Part shown: piece after piece, positions 6,289-12,417 of the stretch
Position numbering within the stretch: position 1 is the stretch's first letter
Layout: every line of letters begins with the position of its first letter
The notes under the pieces: model-generated
Seen by the model: only the letters and a program-made list of their open reading frames with translations
Database searches by the model: none
What the model was told of the DNA's origin: nothing
Program-made: the position numbers and the translations under genes
From: Actinomycetes bacterium
GTDB lineage: Bacteria; Actinomycetota; Acidimicrobiia; Acidimicrobiales; JAKAOS01
Length of the DNA stretch: 14,785 nt
Direction of reading: 5' to 3'
Assembly (NCBI GenBank): GCA_021790615.1
Contig: JAJYGW010000197.1
Coordinates: forward strand, 1-14,785

Positions 6289-6732
6289 GTGGCGGAGCAG
6301 ACCACGGAACGCATGCTCGTGGACGCGACTCCCGAGCGGTGCTTCACCGTCGTCGCCGACATCGAGTCCTATCCCGAGTGGGTGGCCGACTTGAAGCGTG
6401 TGGACGTCCTCGAGCGTGACGCTGAGGGGCGCCCGGTCGTGGCGGCCTTCCGGGCAGCCGCCTTCGGTCGCTCGACCAGCTACACGCTCGTGTACGACTA
6501 CTCGAAGGCACCCGAGGAGTTCGCCTGGGTGCAGCGTGACGGCGACCTCACGAACCGCCTCGACGGCTACTACCGGTTCCGGCCGACGCCGGACGGGCGC
6601 ACGGAGATCACCTATCAGCTGGTGGCGGAACTCCGAGTACCCTTGCCGGGCTTCATCAAGCGGCGCGCGGAGGGAAACATCCTGCATGCGGCCGTGCGCG
6701 ACCTGAAAGCTCGCGTCGAGTCTCGAGCGTGA
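6289..6732 (+). CDS. SRPBCC superfamily protein (polyketide cyclase/COQ10-like, Rv2185c-type)
   Basis: A 147-residue single-domain START-like protein. The opening pattern VDATPERCFTVVADIESYPEW (residues 11-31) is characteristic of the Polyketide_cyc2/COQ10 group. The terminal helix, with amphipathic residues from about 120 on, closes the hydrophobic cavity. Such proteins bind lipids or other hydrophobic ligands. The mycobacterial homologue, as I recall Rv2185c, lies near pimB, so a role in handling a lipid intermediate for envelope synthesis is a reasonable inference, not shown here. A 114-base gap separates it from the glycosyltransferase and it has a strong Shine-Dalgarno. Its TGA overlaps the GTG of the next gene (GTGA, 6729-6732), implying translational coupling. 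Confidence 0.85.
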   Translation: MAEQTTERMLVDATPERCFTVVADIESYPEWVADLKRVDVLERDAEGRPVVAAFRAAAFGRSTSYTLVYDYSKAPEEFAWVQRDGDLTNRLDGYYRFRPTPDGRTEITYQLVAELRVPLPGFIKRRAEGNILHAAVRDLKARVESRA

Positions 6733-7715
6733 TCAGCGTCGGGCTCGACGTCGGGGGCACGAAGGTCCTCGGCGTCGCGGTCGACGCGTCCGGGACCGTC
6801 CTCGCGGAGGAGCGCCGGGCGACGCTTGACAGTGGCGCCGCCCTCCTCGACGACCTCGCGGACTTGTACCAGCACCTGGCAGCCGAGGCGTCAGAGCACG
6901 GTGGCGGGACTCGTCCGCCGGTCGGCGTCGGCGTGCCGGGGCTCGTTGACGCGAAGGGGACGCTCGTCTTCGCACCCAACCTGCGCGGCGCGAGCGGCAC
7001 GGACATGCGCGCCGGCCTCGTCGCCCGCCTCGGGCAGGATCGCGCACCGGTCATCCAGGTCGACAACGACGCGACCTGCGCGGCGGCGGGGGAGTCAGCC
7101 TTCGGCGCTGGCAGCGGTCGCCCGGACGTGCTCTTCGTGATCCTCGGCACCGGTATCGGCGGCGGCATCGTCGCCGGCGGGCGGCTGCTCCGCGGCTCCG
7201 GGAACCTCTCGGGCGAGATCGGCCATGTCGTCGTCGATCCGCAGGGACCACCCTGCGGGTGCGGACGCCGTGGCTGCTGGGAGCGCTACGCGTCCGGCTC
7301 GGGCCTCGGGAGGATCGCCCGGGACTTCGCGCTCGCAGGGCGTGCTACCCGGATCATCTCGCTCGCCGGCGGGGACGCCGACGCGGTGAGGGGCGAGCAC
7401 GTGATGCGCGCCCTGGCGGACGGTGACGAGCAGGCGGCCATCATCGTCGAGGAGTTCGCATGGTGGCTCGCTCTCGGTCTCGCGAACCTCGCCAACGTCC
7501 TCGATCCGCGGGTCATCGTGATCGGCGGTGGGTTGGTGCGGGCGGGAGAGGCGTTGTTGGGGCCGGTACGGGCGGCGTTTCTCTCGCAGATCGAAGGCGC
7601 GAACGTGCGGTCCGAGATCGAGATCGTGCCGGCATCGCTCGGAGACCGAAGCGGCGCGATCGGCGCTGCTGTGATCGGGTTCGAGGCGGCGGGAACCTCG
7701 ATCCTCTCCACGTGA
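6729..7715 (+). CDS. glk: ROK family sugar kinase, probable glucokinase
   Basis: A 328-residue ROK kinase without the N-terminal DNA-binding domain of ROK repressors, so an enzyme. It probably phosphorylates glucose to glucose-6-phosphate with ATP or polyphosphate. Visible are the phosphate loop DVGGTK (7-12), VDNDA (111-115) with catalytic D114, LGTGIGGGIV (139-148), EIGH (163-166) and the zinc knuckle CGCGRRGC (176-183) plus E185, the ROK signature. The E-x-G-H sequence agrees with glucokinases rather than other ROK enzymes; related hexoses or N-acetyl-hexosamines remain possible. Start GTG 6729 overlaps the SRPBCC stop by 4 bases, and its own stop overlaps the next start in the same way. 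Linkage of an actinobacterial glucokinase to an SRPBCC gene recurs in the phylum, as far as I recall. Confidence 0.85.
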   Translation: MISVGLDVGGTKVLGVAVDASGTVLAEERRATLDSGAALLDDLADLYQHLAAEASEHGGGTRPPVGVGVPGLVDAKGTLVFAPNLRGASGTDMRAGLVARLGQDRAPVIQVDNDATCAAAGESAFGAGSGRPDVLFVILGTGIGGGIVAGGRLLRGSGNLSGEIGHVVVDPQGPPCGCGRRGCWERYASGSGLGRIARDFALAGRATRIISLAGGDADAVRGEHVMRALADGDEQAAIIVEEFAWWLALGLANLANVLDPRVIVIGGGLVRAGEALLGPVRAAFLSQIEGANVRSEIEIVPASLGDRSGAIGAAVIGFEAAGTSILST

Positions 7716-8434
7716 AGATCGGGGTCACGCTTCCGACGTTCTCGCCGGACGCCGGGGCCGTCCTCGACGCCGCACGGGGAGCCGAGGCGGCAGGTCTCCA
7801 TGGCGTCTTCAGCTTCGACCACCAGTGGCCGCTCGGCCATCCGGAGCGCCCGTCCCTCTCGGTGCATCCCGTGCTCGGCGCCGTCGCGGCCGTGACGGAG
7901 GCCATAGGCGTGGGCACATTGGTGGCGAGGATCGGGATCCTGCCCGACGAGGTCCTCGTCGCCTCGATCGAGGGACTGCGCGCCATCGCCGGCGATCGGG
8001 TCATCGCCGGTCTCGGGACGGGCGACGAGGCGAGCGAGCCGGAGCACATTCGCTACGGACTCCCGTACCTGGGCGTCGCAAGCCGGCTCGAGCGCCTCAG
8101 AGCCGTTGTCGAGCGCCTTCGGGCCGCCGGGATCGAGACCTGGGTCGGTGGCGGCAGCGCCGCAACGAACCTGATGGCCCAGGCGGTGGGGGCGACCCTC
8201 AACCTGTGGGACGCCTCTCCCGAGCGGATCGCGAGGACGGTCGCGAAGTCGTCCGTCCCCGTCACCTGGGGCGGACCCGTCCCGGGGAGCGCGGGCGAAG
8301 CCGCGTCGCAGCTGAGGAACCTCGGCGAGGCGGGCGCGACGTGGGCTGTCTGGGCTTGGCCGAGCTCCCTCGAGCGCGTGTGCGAGGCGGCGGCGCTCGC
8401 CGGAGTCGAGCTCGGTGGTGCCGGACGTCAGTAA
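7712..8434 (+). CDS. Luciferase-like monooxygenase family protein, short (F420- or flavin-dependent)
   Basis: A 240-residue TIM-barrel protein of the bacterial luciferase-like (LLM) family. MKIGVTLPTF (1-10) is the first strand, AEAAGLHGVFSFDHQW (24-39) the typical second segment, and the VGTLVARIGILPDEVLVASIEGL stretch (67-89) the central signature. GDRVIAGLGTG (94-104) matches the phosphate-contacting region. Family members usually have 280-350 residues; this one ends early, lacking part of the C-terminal barrel extension, yet the frame is intact and the stop clean. Actinobacterial members often use F420, but the sequence alone does not decide between F420 and FMN. Start GTG 7712 is translationally coupled to the kinase stop. 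The substrate is unknown. It is the last gene of the three-gene operon. Confidence 0.8.
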   Translation: MKIGVTLPTFSPDAGAVLDAARGAEAAGLHGVFSFDHQWPLGHPERPSLSVHPVLGAVAAVTEAIGVGTLVARIGILPDEVLVASIEGLRAIAGDRVIAGLGTGDEASEPEHIRYGLPYLGVASRLERLRAVVERLRAAGIETWVGGGSAATNLMAQAVGATLNLWDASPERIARTVAKSSVPVTWGGPVPGSAGEAASQLRNLGEAGATWAVWAWPSSLERVCEAAALAGVELGGAGRQ

Positions 8435-8462
8435 GGCTGAGGACGCCAGGACCTTCGGGACA

Positions 8463-8488
8463 GGGCCTTCTCGAGCGCTTCGGGGCCC
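8463..8488 (+). terminator. Candidate hairpin terminator after the SRPBCC-ROK-LLM operon
   Basis: GGGCC (8463-8467) pairs with GGCCC (8484-8488); two G-U pairs extend the stem to 7 bp, with a 12-base loop. No U-tract follows, as is common in GC-rich actinobacteria. It sits immediately before the -10 candidate of the transaminase gene. Confidence 0.32.
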
Positions 8489-8493
8489 CCGAC

Positions 8494-8499
8494 TAACTT
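8494..8499 (+). promoter_or_regulatory. Candidate leaderless -10 element for alaC
   Basis: TAACTT (TANNNT) with 6 bases to ATG 8506. The GAGG at 8500-8503 is only 2 bases from the ATG, too close to act as a Shine-Dalgarno. This fits a transcript beginning at or next to the A of the start codon. No convincing -35. Confidence 0.48.
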
Positions 8500-8505
8500 G
8501 AGGCG

Positions 8506-9702
8506 ATGGAGCTCCGCCGCGTCACCGGCCTGCCGCCCTATGTCTTCGCCGAGATCAACGAGCTGAAGCTGCAGGCGCGCCGAGCAGGCGAGGACGTGAT
8601 CGATCTCGGCTTCGGGAACCCGGACATCCCGTCCCCGTCCGTCGCCGTCGAGAAACTTGCCGAGGCCGCCCACAACCCCCGCAACCACCGCTATTCGGCG
8701 AGCCGCGGGATCCCGAAGCTGCGGCAGGCGATCGCGGACCTGTACGAGCGGCGTTTCGGAGTGGCGATCGATCCCGAGCGCGAGGTCGTCAGCACGATCG
8801 GTGCGAAAGAAGGGCTCTCGCACCTCATGTGGGTGCTGGTCGGCCCGGGAGACACCGCTCTCGTGCCATCGCCGTCGTACCCGATCCACATCTATGCGCC
8901 CCTGTTCGCCGGGGCGGATGTCCGGATGGTCCGACTGGAGGAGCTCGGCGCCGACGAGTCTGAGGCGGGAGACGCTCTCCTCGCCAATCTCGACGAGGCG
9001 TGGGAGTCCGCCTGGCCGAAGCCGCGCGTGGCGATCCTGTCGTTCCCGCACAACCCGACGACAGCCTGCATCGACTTCGAGACGATGCAGCGCCTCGTCG
9101 ACTGGGCCCGTGAGAAGCAGGTGGTGCTCGTGCACGACTTCGCCTACTCCGACACGGCCTTCGACGGGTTCGCCCCACCGTCGATCCTGCAGGTCGAGGG
9201 CGCGAAGGAGGTGGCCCTCGAGCTCTACACGATGACGAAGTCGTTCTCGATGGCAGGCTGGCGGGTCGCCTTCCTCCTCGGGAATGCCGAGCTCGTACAA
9301 GCGCTGACGAAGCTCAAGAGCTACCTCGACTACGGCACCTTCCAGCCGATCCAGATCGCCGCGATCGTCGCGATGAACGAGGCGCCTGACTACCCGCGCT
9401 TCGTGAACGCCATCTACGAGTCGCGCCGCAACGCGCTCTGTGACGGGCTTTCCCGGATCGGTTGGGAGGTCGCTCGCCCGAAGGGGACCATGTTCGTCTG
9501 GGCGCGCATCCCCGAGGCGTACCGCGAGATGGGATCACTCGAGTTCGCCAAGTTCCTCGTGGCGGAGGGAAAGGTGGCCACCTCGCCCGGAGTGGGGTTC
9601 GGGCCCGGTGGTGACGGGTTCGTGCGTTTTGCCTTGATCGAGAACGAACAGCGGATCGCACAAGGTGTGCGGTCGCTCCGCAAGGCTTTGTCGAAGCTGT
9701 AG
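8506..9702 (+). CDS. alaC: Class I aminotransferase, AlaC-type glutamate-pyruvate transaminase
   Basis: A 398-residue fold-type I PLP aminotransferase, probably forming alanine from pyruvate and glutamate. It can be followed almost end to end against E. coli AlaC as I remember it: LPPYVFAEINELK (9-21), the Y-S-A-S-R-G-I-P segment (63-70), TIGAKEGLSHLM (97-108), PSPSYPIHIYAP (121-132), HNPT (182-185, PLP-contacting N183), VHDFAYSD (209-216, with D211 and Y214), TMTKSFSMAGWR (242-253, Schiff-base K245) and VRFALIEN (373-380, substrate carboxylate R374). A related option, LL-diaminopimelate aminotransferase, is less likely given these motifs. ATG 8506 gives the expected N-terminus. It stands alone with its own promoter-like hexamer, followed by a 175-base intergenic region. 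Confidence 0.9.
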   Translation: MELRRVTGLPPYVFAEINELKLQARRAGEDVIDLGFGNPDIPSPSVAVEKLAEAAHNPRNHRYSASRGIPKLRQAIADLYERRFGVAIDPEREVVSTIGAKEGLSHLMWVLVGPGDTALVPSPSYPIHIYAPLFAGADVRMVRLEELGADESEAGDALLANLDEAWESAWPKPRVAILSFPHNPTTACIDFETMQRLVDWAREKQVVLVHDFAYSDTAFDGFAPPSILQVEGAKEVALELYTMTKSFSMAGWRVAFLLGNAELVQALTKLKSYLDYGTFQPIQIAAIVAMNEAPDYPRFVNAIYESRRNALCDGLSRIGWEVARPKGTMFVWARIPEAYREMGSLEFAKFLVAEGKVATSPGVGFGPGGDGFVRFALIENEQRIAQGVRSLRKALSKL

Positions 9703-9747
9703 CCCTGTGCACCCGGCCTGCGTGATCCGCTACCTCGGCGTCGAGCC

Positions 9748-9767
9748 CGACGGCGGAACGGCTGTCG
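9748..9767 (+). terminator. Hairpin downstream of alaC
   Basis: CGACGGC (9748-9754) pairs with GGCTGTCG-type sequence at 9761-9767: 7 bp including one G-U, with a 6-base loop GGAACG. It lies 45 bases after the alaC stop. There is no T-run; the AT-richer stretch that follows is mixed. Plausible factor-independent or stabilising 3' hairpin. Confidence 0.38.
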
Positions 9768-9840
9768 AATCTGCAACAGCTTCGTAACGGAACACCTTCC
9801 TCAGGGTTTGTGAACGTTGAGCGACGTTGCATGGCCCGCC

Positions 9841-9870
9841 TTCACGACACCGTGGTGCCGGAAGTAGCCT
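9841..9870 (+). promoter_or_regulatory. Candidate promoter for the acyltransferase gene
   Basis: TTCACG (9841-9846, 4 of 6 to TTGACA), an 18-base spacer and TAGCCT (9865-9870, TANNNT), then 7 bases to GTG 9878. No Shine-Dalgarno is present. This supports GTG 9878 as a leaderless start over the in-frame TTG at 9827. Confidence 0.45.
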
Positions 9871-9877
9871 CGCCGCG

Positions 9878-10669
9878 GTGCTCTACGGGCTCATCAAGAC
9901 GATCCTCCGCCCGATCTTCCGCATCCTCTGGCGGGTGCGGACGACTGGCCTCGAGAACGTGCCCGGAGACGGCCCGGTGATCGTGGCATCGAACCATCAG
10001 GCGTTCTGCGACTCCTTGTTCGTCCCGCTCTCCATGCCACGCCGCGTCACCTTCGTCGCGAAGGCTGAGTACTTCCAGTCGTGGAAGACGAACTGGCTTT
10101 TCCGCGCCCTCGGCCAGATCCCGATGAACCGCGAAGGTGGTGACGCCGCCAAGCGGTCGCTCGGCGAGGCGCTCGAGCTGCTCGAGAACGGCGGCTGTGT
10201 CGGCATCTATCCCGAGGGCACGCGCCCGCCGGACCGGCGACTGCATCGCGGCCGCACCGGCGTCGCGCGCCTTGCTCTCGCGGCCCGTTGCCCGGTCGTG
10301 CCGGTCGGCATCAAGGGCACTCGGGAGATCCAGCCCATCGGCGCGCGGCTGATGCGTCCGTTCAGGAGCGTCGAGATCGCGGTCGGTGAGCCGCTCGACT
10401 TCGTCGCGCGCTACGGAGACCGCATGGACGACCCTCTCGTCATGCGGCAGGCGACTGACGATCTGATGTGGGAGATCAGGCAGTTGTCAGGCCAGGAGTA
10501 CGTCGACCGCTACGCCTCGCGCCGTGCACAGGCGGCCTACGAGGAGGAGCAGCGGCGCGGGCAGGAGGGCGGCTCGGCCCTCACCGGCGAGGGTGTGGGC
10601 GCCAGCGGCTCCGGGGCGAACGGAGCCGCAGAGGCGGCGCAGTCGAGGCTGCTCGTCGACTCCGCCTAA
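9878..10669 (+). CDS. plsC: PlsC-type 1-acyl-sn-glycerol-3-phosphate acyltransferase
   Basis: A 263-residue LPLAT-family acyltransferase that likely acylates lysophosphatidate to phosphatidate at the inner membrane face. Motif I is NHQAFCD (39-45, catalytic H40 and D45 in H-x4-D), motif III is YPEGTR (111-116) and motif IV is VPVGIKGT (141-148). A basic amphipathic N-terminus (LYGLIKTILRPIFRILWRVR) may anchor it to the membrane. The last 40 residues or so are a charged then Gly/Ala/Ser-rich tail, low in complexity and probably disordered, not part of the enzyme core. GTG 9878 is preferred: it begins just before the amphipathic helix and has a promoter-like element in front; TTG 9827 would add 17 unlikely residues. 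A mycobacterial counterpart (Rv2182c) lies near pimB, so this could act in the same envelope-lipid context. It converges with glpK. Confidence 0.88.
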   Translation: MLYGLIKTILRPIFRILWRVRTTGLENVPGDGPVIVASNHQAFCDSLFVPLSMPRRVTFVAKAEYFQSWKTNWLFRALGQIPMNREGGDAAKRSLGEALELLENGGCVGIYPEGTRPPDRRLHRGRTGVARLALAARCPVVPVGIKGTREIQPIGARLMRPFRSVEIAVGEPLDFVARYGDRMDDPLVMRQATDDLMWEIRQLSGQEYVDRYASRRAQAAYEEEQRRGQEGGSALTGEGVGASGSGANGAAEAAQSRLLVDSA

Positions 10670-10683
10670 CCGACGCCTAACCG
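10663..10683. repeat. Tandem 10-base repeat over the plsC stop codon
   Basis: CGCCTAACCG occurs at 10663-10672 and again at 10674-10683, an 11-base period. The first copy carries the plsC TAA; the second TAA is in another frame. It looks like a small local duplication without obvious function. Confidence 0.6.
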
Positions 10684-10715
10684 GCCTGCTCGGCGCTCGT
10701 CCCGTCGGCGGGCCG
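10682..10715. terminator. Bidirectional hairpin between convergent plsC and glpK
   Basis: CGGCCTGCT (10682-10690) pairs with GGCGGGCCG (10707-10715): 9 bp with two T-G pairs and a 16-base loop. It fills most of the 47-base gap between the two stop codons and could end transcription from both sides. No U-tract on either strand. Confidence 0.4.
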
Positions 10716-10716
10716 C

Positions 10717-12201
10717 TCAGGCCCAGTCCCGGCACCTCGCAACGGCGTCGAGCCAGCGGCGGTGCTCGGCGTCGGCTCGCGCCGCCCCGACGGCGGGCTC
10801 GAAGCGGGCCTCTGCCGGCACCAGTTGCCGGACGTCCTCCTCGCCCCAGAACCCCTCGGCGATCCCGGCGAGGAAGGCGGCCCCGAGCGCCGTCACCTCG
10901 GTCGTGGCCGGGCGCAGCACAGGGACTTGGCACTGATCTGCCTGAAGTTGCAGCAGGAGGTCCATGACGGCGGCCCCTCCGTCGGCGCGGAGCTCGGAGA
11001 CCTCCAAGCCCGCGCTCTCGACCATGGCGTCCACGACGTCGCGTGTCTGGAAGGCCATGGCCTCGACGACGGCCCTCGCCAGATGGGCGCGTCCGACGCC
11101 CCGCGTGACGCCGATGATGACTGCCCGGGCGTGCGGGTCCCACCACGGGCTCCCGAGTCCGGTGAAGGCCGGAACGAGGGTCACGCCCTCGGCGGAGGTC
11201 ACGCCCCCCGCGAGCGGTCCGACTTCGGCGGCCTCGACGATGACCCCGAGACCGTCTCGCAGCCACTGGATGGCTGCGCCGGAGCTGAAGACGGCCCCCT
11301 CCAGCGCGTACTCGAGCTGCCTGTCGTCCCCGAGCTGCCAGGCGACCGTCGTGAGCAGCCCCTCGGCTGGTACCGGCAGGTGCGGGCCGAGGTTCATCAG
11401 GACGAAACTCCCCGTCCCGTACGTCACCTTCGTCTGGCCCGGCCCGACGCAGCACTGCCCGAAGAGCGCTGCCTGCTGGTCGCCGGCGATGCCCGACAGA
11501 GGGACGCCCGCGAGCCGCCCGCCTGCGACGTGCTCGCCGATCAGGCCGATCCGTCCCGCCGAAGGCAGCACCTCGCCGAGCACCGTCCTGTCGATGCCGA
11601 AGACGTCGCACAGCTCGCCGTCCCAGCTGGCCGACGCGATGTCGTAGCAGAGGGTGCGCGACGCGTTGGTGGGGTCGGTGGCGTGCCGACCGGTGAGATT
11701 CCAGCTGAGCCAGTCGTCGACGGTCCCGAGCGCCAGGCCGGGTGCCCGATCGACACCCCCGTGGCGCAGCATCCACTCCCATTTCGTGGCGGAGAAGTAG
11801 CTGTCGAGGACGAGGCCGGTGCGCTCGCGAACGGTCGGGAGAAAGCCGTCGTCCTCGAGCTCCCGGCAGCGTTCGGCAGTCCGACGGTCCTGCCACACGA
11901 TCGCGCGATGAAGGGGAGCACCCGTGCGGAAGCTCCAGGCGACGGCTGTCTCTCGTTGGTTCGTGATGCCGACGGCCGCTACGGCGGGGGGCGGGCTCGC
12001 GTCGTCGAGGCGGGAGCACAGCTCGGCGAGCGTCTCATCGACGAGGCGCATGATCTCGCCGGCATCGTGCTCCACCCAGCCCGGGCGCGGGAAGTGCTGA
12101 GTGAGCTCCCGATAGGAGATCCCCACGACCCTCGCCTGCTCGTCGACGGCGAGGGCTCTCACACCCGTCGTGCCGGCATCGATCGCCACCACCACGGCCA
12201 T
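10717..12201 (-). CDS. glpK: Glycerol kinase
   Basis: Phosphorylates glycerol with ATP to sn-glycerol-3-phosphate for glycolysis or phospholipid synthesis. At 494 residues it is full length. Diagnostic GlpK segments are AIDAGTTGVR (6-15), GITNQRET (78-85, substrate-contacting R83 and E84), AIVWQDRRT (100-108), DSYFSATKWEWML (133-145), DPTNASRTL (176-184), SGIAGDQQAALFGQ (236-249, catalytic D241), YGTGSFVLMNLG (261-272), AFTGLGSPWWDPHARA (345-360) and RADGGAAVMDLLLQLQAD (405-422). ATG 12201 has no Shine-Dalgarno but a TACGTT hexamer 6 bases upstream. There is no glpF or glpD next to it, so it appears monocistronic. It is clearly distinct from the shorter FGGY kinase earlier in the window. Confidence 0.96.
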   Translation of the reverse strand: MAVVVAIDAGTTGVRALAVDEQARVVGISYRELTQHFPRPGWVEHDAGEIMRLVDETLAELCSRLDDASPPPAVAAVGITNQRETAVAWSFRTGAPLHRAIVWQDRRTAERCRELEDDGFLPTVRERTGLVLDSYFSATKWEWMLRHGGVDRAPGLALGTVDDWLSWNLTGRHATDPTNASRTLCYDIASASWDGELCDVFGIDRTVLGEVLPSAGRIGLIGEHVAGGRLAGVPLSGIAGDQQAALFGQCCVGPGQTKVTYGTGSFVLMNLGPHLPVPAEGLLTTVAWQLGDDRQLEYALEGAVFSSGAAIQWLRDGLGVIVEAAEVGPLAGGVTSAEGVTLVPAFTGLGSPWWDPHARAVIIGVTRGVGRAHLARAVVEAMAFQTRDVVDAMVESAGLEVSELRADGGAAVMDLLLQLQADQCQVPVLRPATTEVTALGAAFLAGIAEGFWGEEDVRQLVPAEARFEPAVGAARADAEHRRWLDAVARCRDWA

Positions 12202-12207
12202 CCCGGC

Positions 12208-12213
12208 AACGTA
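12208..12213 (-). promoter_or_regulatory. Candidate leaderless -10 element for glpK
   Basis: On the minus strand TACGTT (TANNNT) is followed by GCCGGG and then the ATG at 12201, a 6-base gap. No Shine-Dalgarno or clear -35 is visible. Confidence 0.47.
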
Positions 12214-12273
12214 GCCCGGCGCGCAAATCTTCGCGAACGCCCTGTGACCTGGAGGGATCGAAAGAGGTTCCCA

Positions 12274-12303
12274 TTGACAGGGGCGTAACTACGGTGCTGT
12301 AAT
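12274..12303 (+). promoter_or_regulatory. nrdJ promoter (TTGACA-18-TGTAAT)
   Basis: A perfect -35 TTGACA (12274-12279), 18-base spacer and TGTAAT (12298-12303, 5 of 6 to TATAAT): the best housekeeping-sigma promoter in the window. Transcription would start near 12310, leaving a leader of about 108 bases. The upstream NrdR-like site overlaps the predicted start. Confidence 0.7.
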
Positions 12304-12305
12304 TA

Positions 12306-12321
12306 CCCGGCTATCTGGTGG
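12306..12321 (+). promoter_or_regulatory. Degenerate upstream NrdR-like box
   Basis: A 16-base stretch beginning CCCGGCTATCT and ending GGTGG. It matches the downstream box at 10 of 16 positions, and its right half ATCTGGTGGTC is 10 of 11 identical to ATCTTGTGGTC downstream. It begins exactly 31 bases before that box, the spacing reported for paired NrdR sites, and overlaps the predicted transcription start. Confidence 0.5.
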
Positions 12322-12332
12322 TCGGGTCGCAT

Positions 12333-12356
12333 TTGACCACAACATCTTGTGGTCAA
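12333..12356 (+). promoter_or_regulatory. NrdR box in a perfect inverted repeat upstream of nrdJ
   Basis: TTGACCACAA (12333-12342), spacer CATC, TTGTGGTCAA (12347-12356): a perfect 10-bp inverted repeat. Its inner 16 bases (12337-12352, CCACAACATCTTGTGG) fit the NrdR-box pattern of ribonucleotide reductase operators. NrdR is the ATP/dATP-sensing zinc-ribbon repressor of nrd genes; its gene is not in this window. Confidence 0.78.
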
Positions 12357-12370
12357 CGGTAAACTTCAAC

Positions 12371-12394
12371 CCGGGTGCGGAGCTTCGAACCCGG
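12371..12394 (+). other. Hairpin in the nrdJ 5' leader
   Basis: CCGGGT (12371-12376) pairs with ACCCGG (12389-12394), 6 bp with a 12-base loop, ending 10 bases before the Shine-Dalgarno. It is not a recognisable riboswitch and no cobalamin B12-box is present in the leader. It could affect ribosome access. Confidence 0.35.
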
Positions 12395-12404
12395 CGACGG
12401 AAAA

Positions 12405-12410
12405 AGGGGA
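12405..12410 (+). promoter_or_regulatory. nrdJ Shine-Dalgarno
   Basis: AGGGGA with 7 bases to ATG 12418, in an A/G-rich stretch. It confirms the start. nrdJ and the SRPBCC gene are the two leadered genes with clear ribosome-binding sites. Confidence 0.6.
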
Positions 12411-12417
12411 CGGAAGC

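Noticed and set aside
5134..6687. Long minus-strand frame opposite the glycosyltransferase and SRPBCC gene
   Set aside because: Both opposing genes are unmistakable; this frame is Arg/His-rich shadow sequence without a recognisable domain.
10487..12288. Long alternative frames on both strands over glpK
   Set aside because: All glycerol kinase motifs are in the 10717-12201 minus frame; the others are compositional shadows.
12371..12396. tRNA-like TTCGAACCCGG in the nrdJ leader
   Set aside because: It resembles a T-arm but no acceptor, anticodon or D-arm can be folded around it; better read as a simple leader hairpin.
12304..12417. Possible cobalamin riboswitch ahead of the B12-dependent reductase
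   Set aside because: The leader is too short and lacks a B12-box (GCCACTG-like) core.
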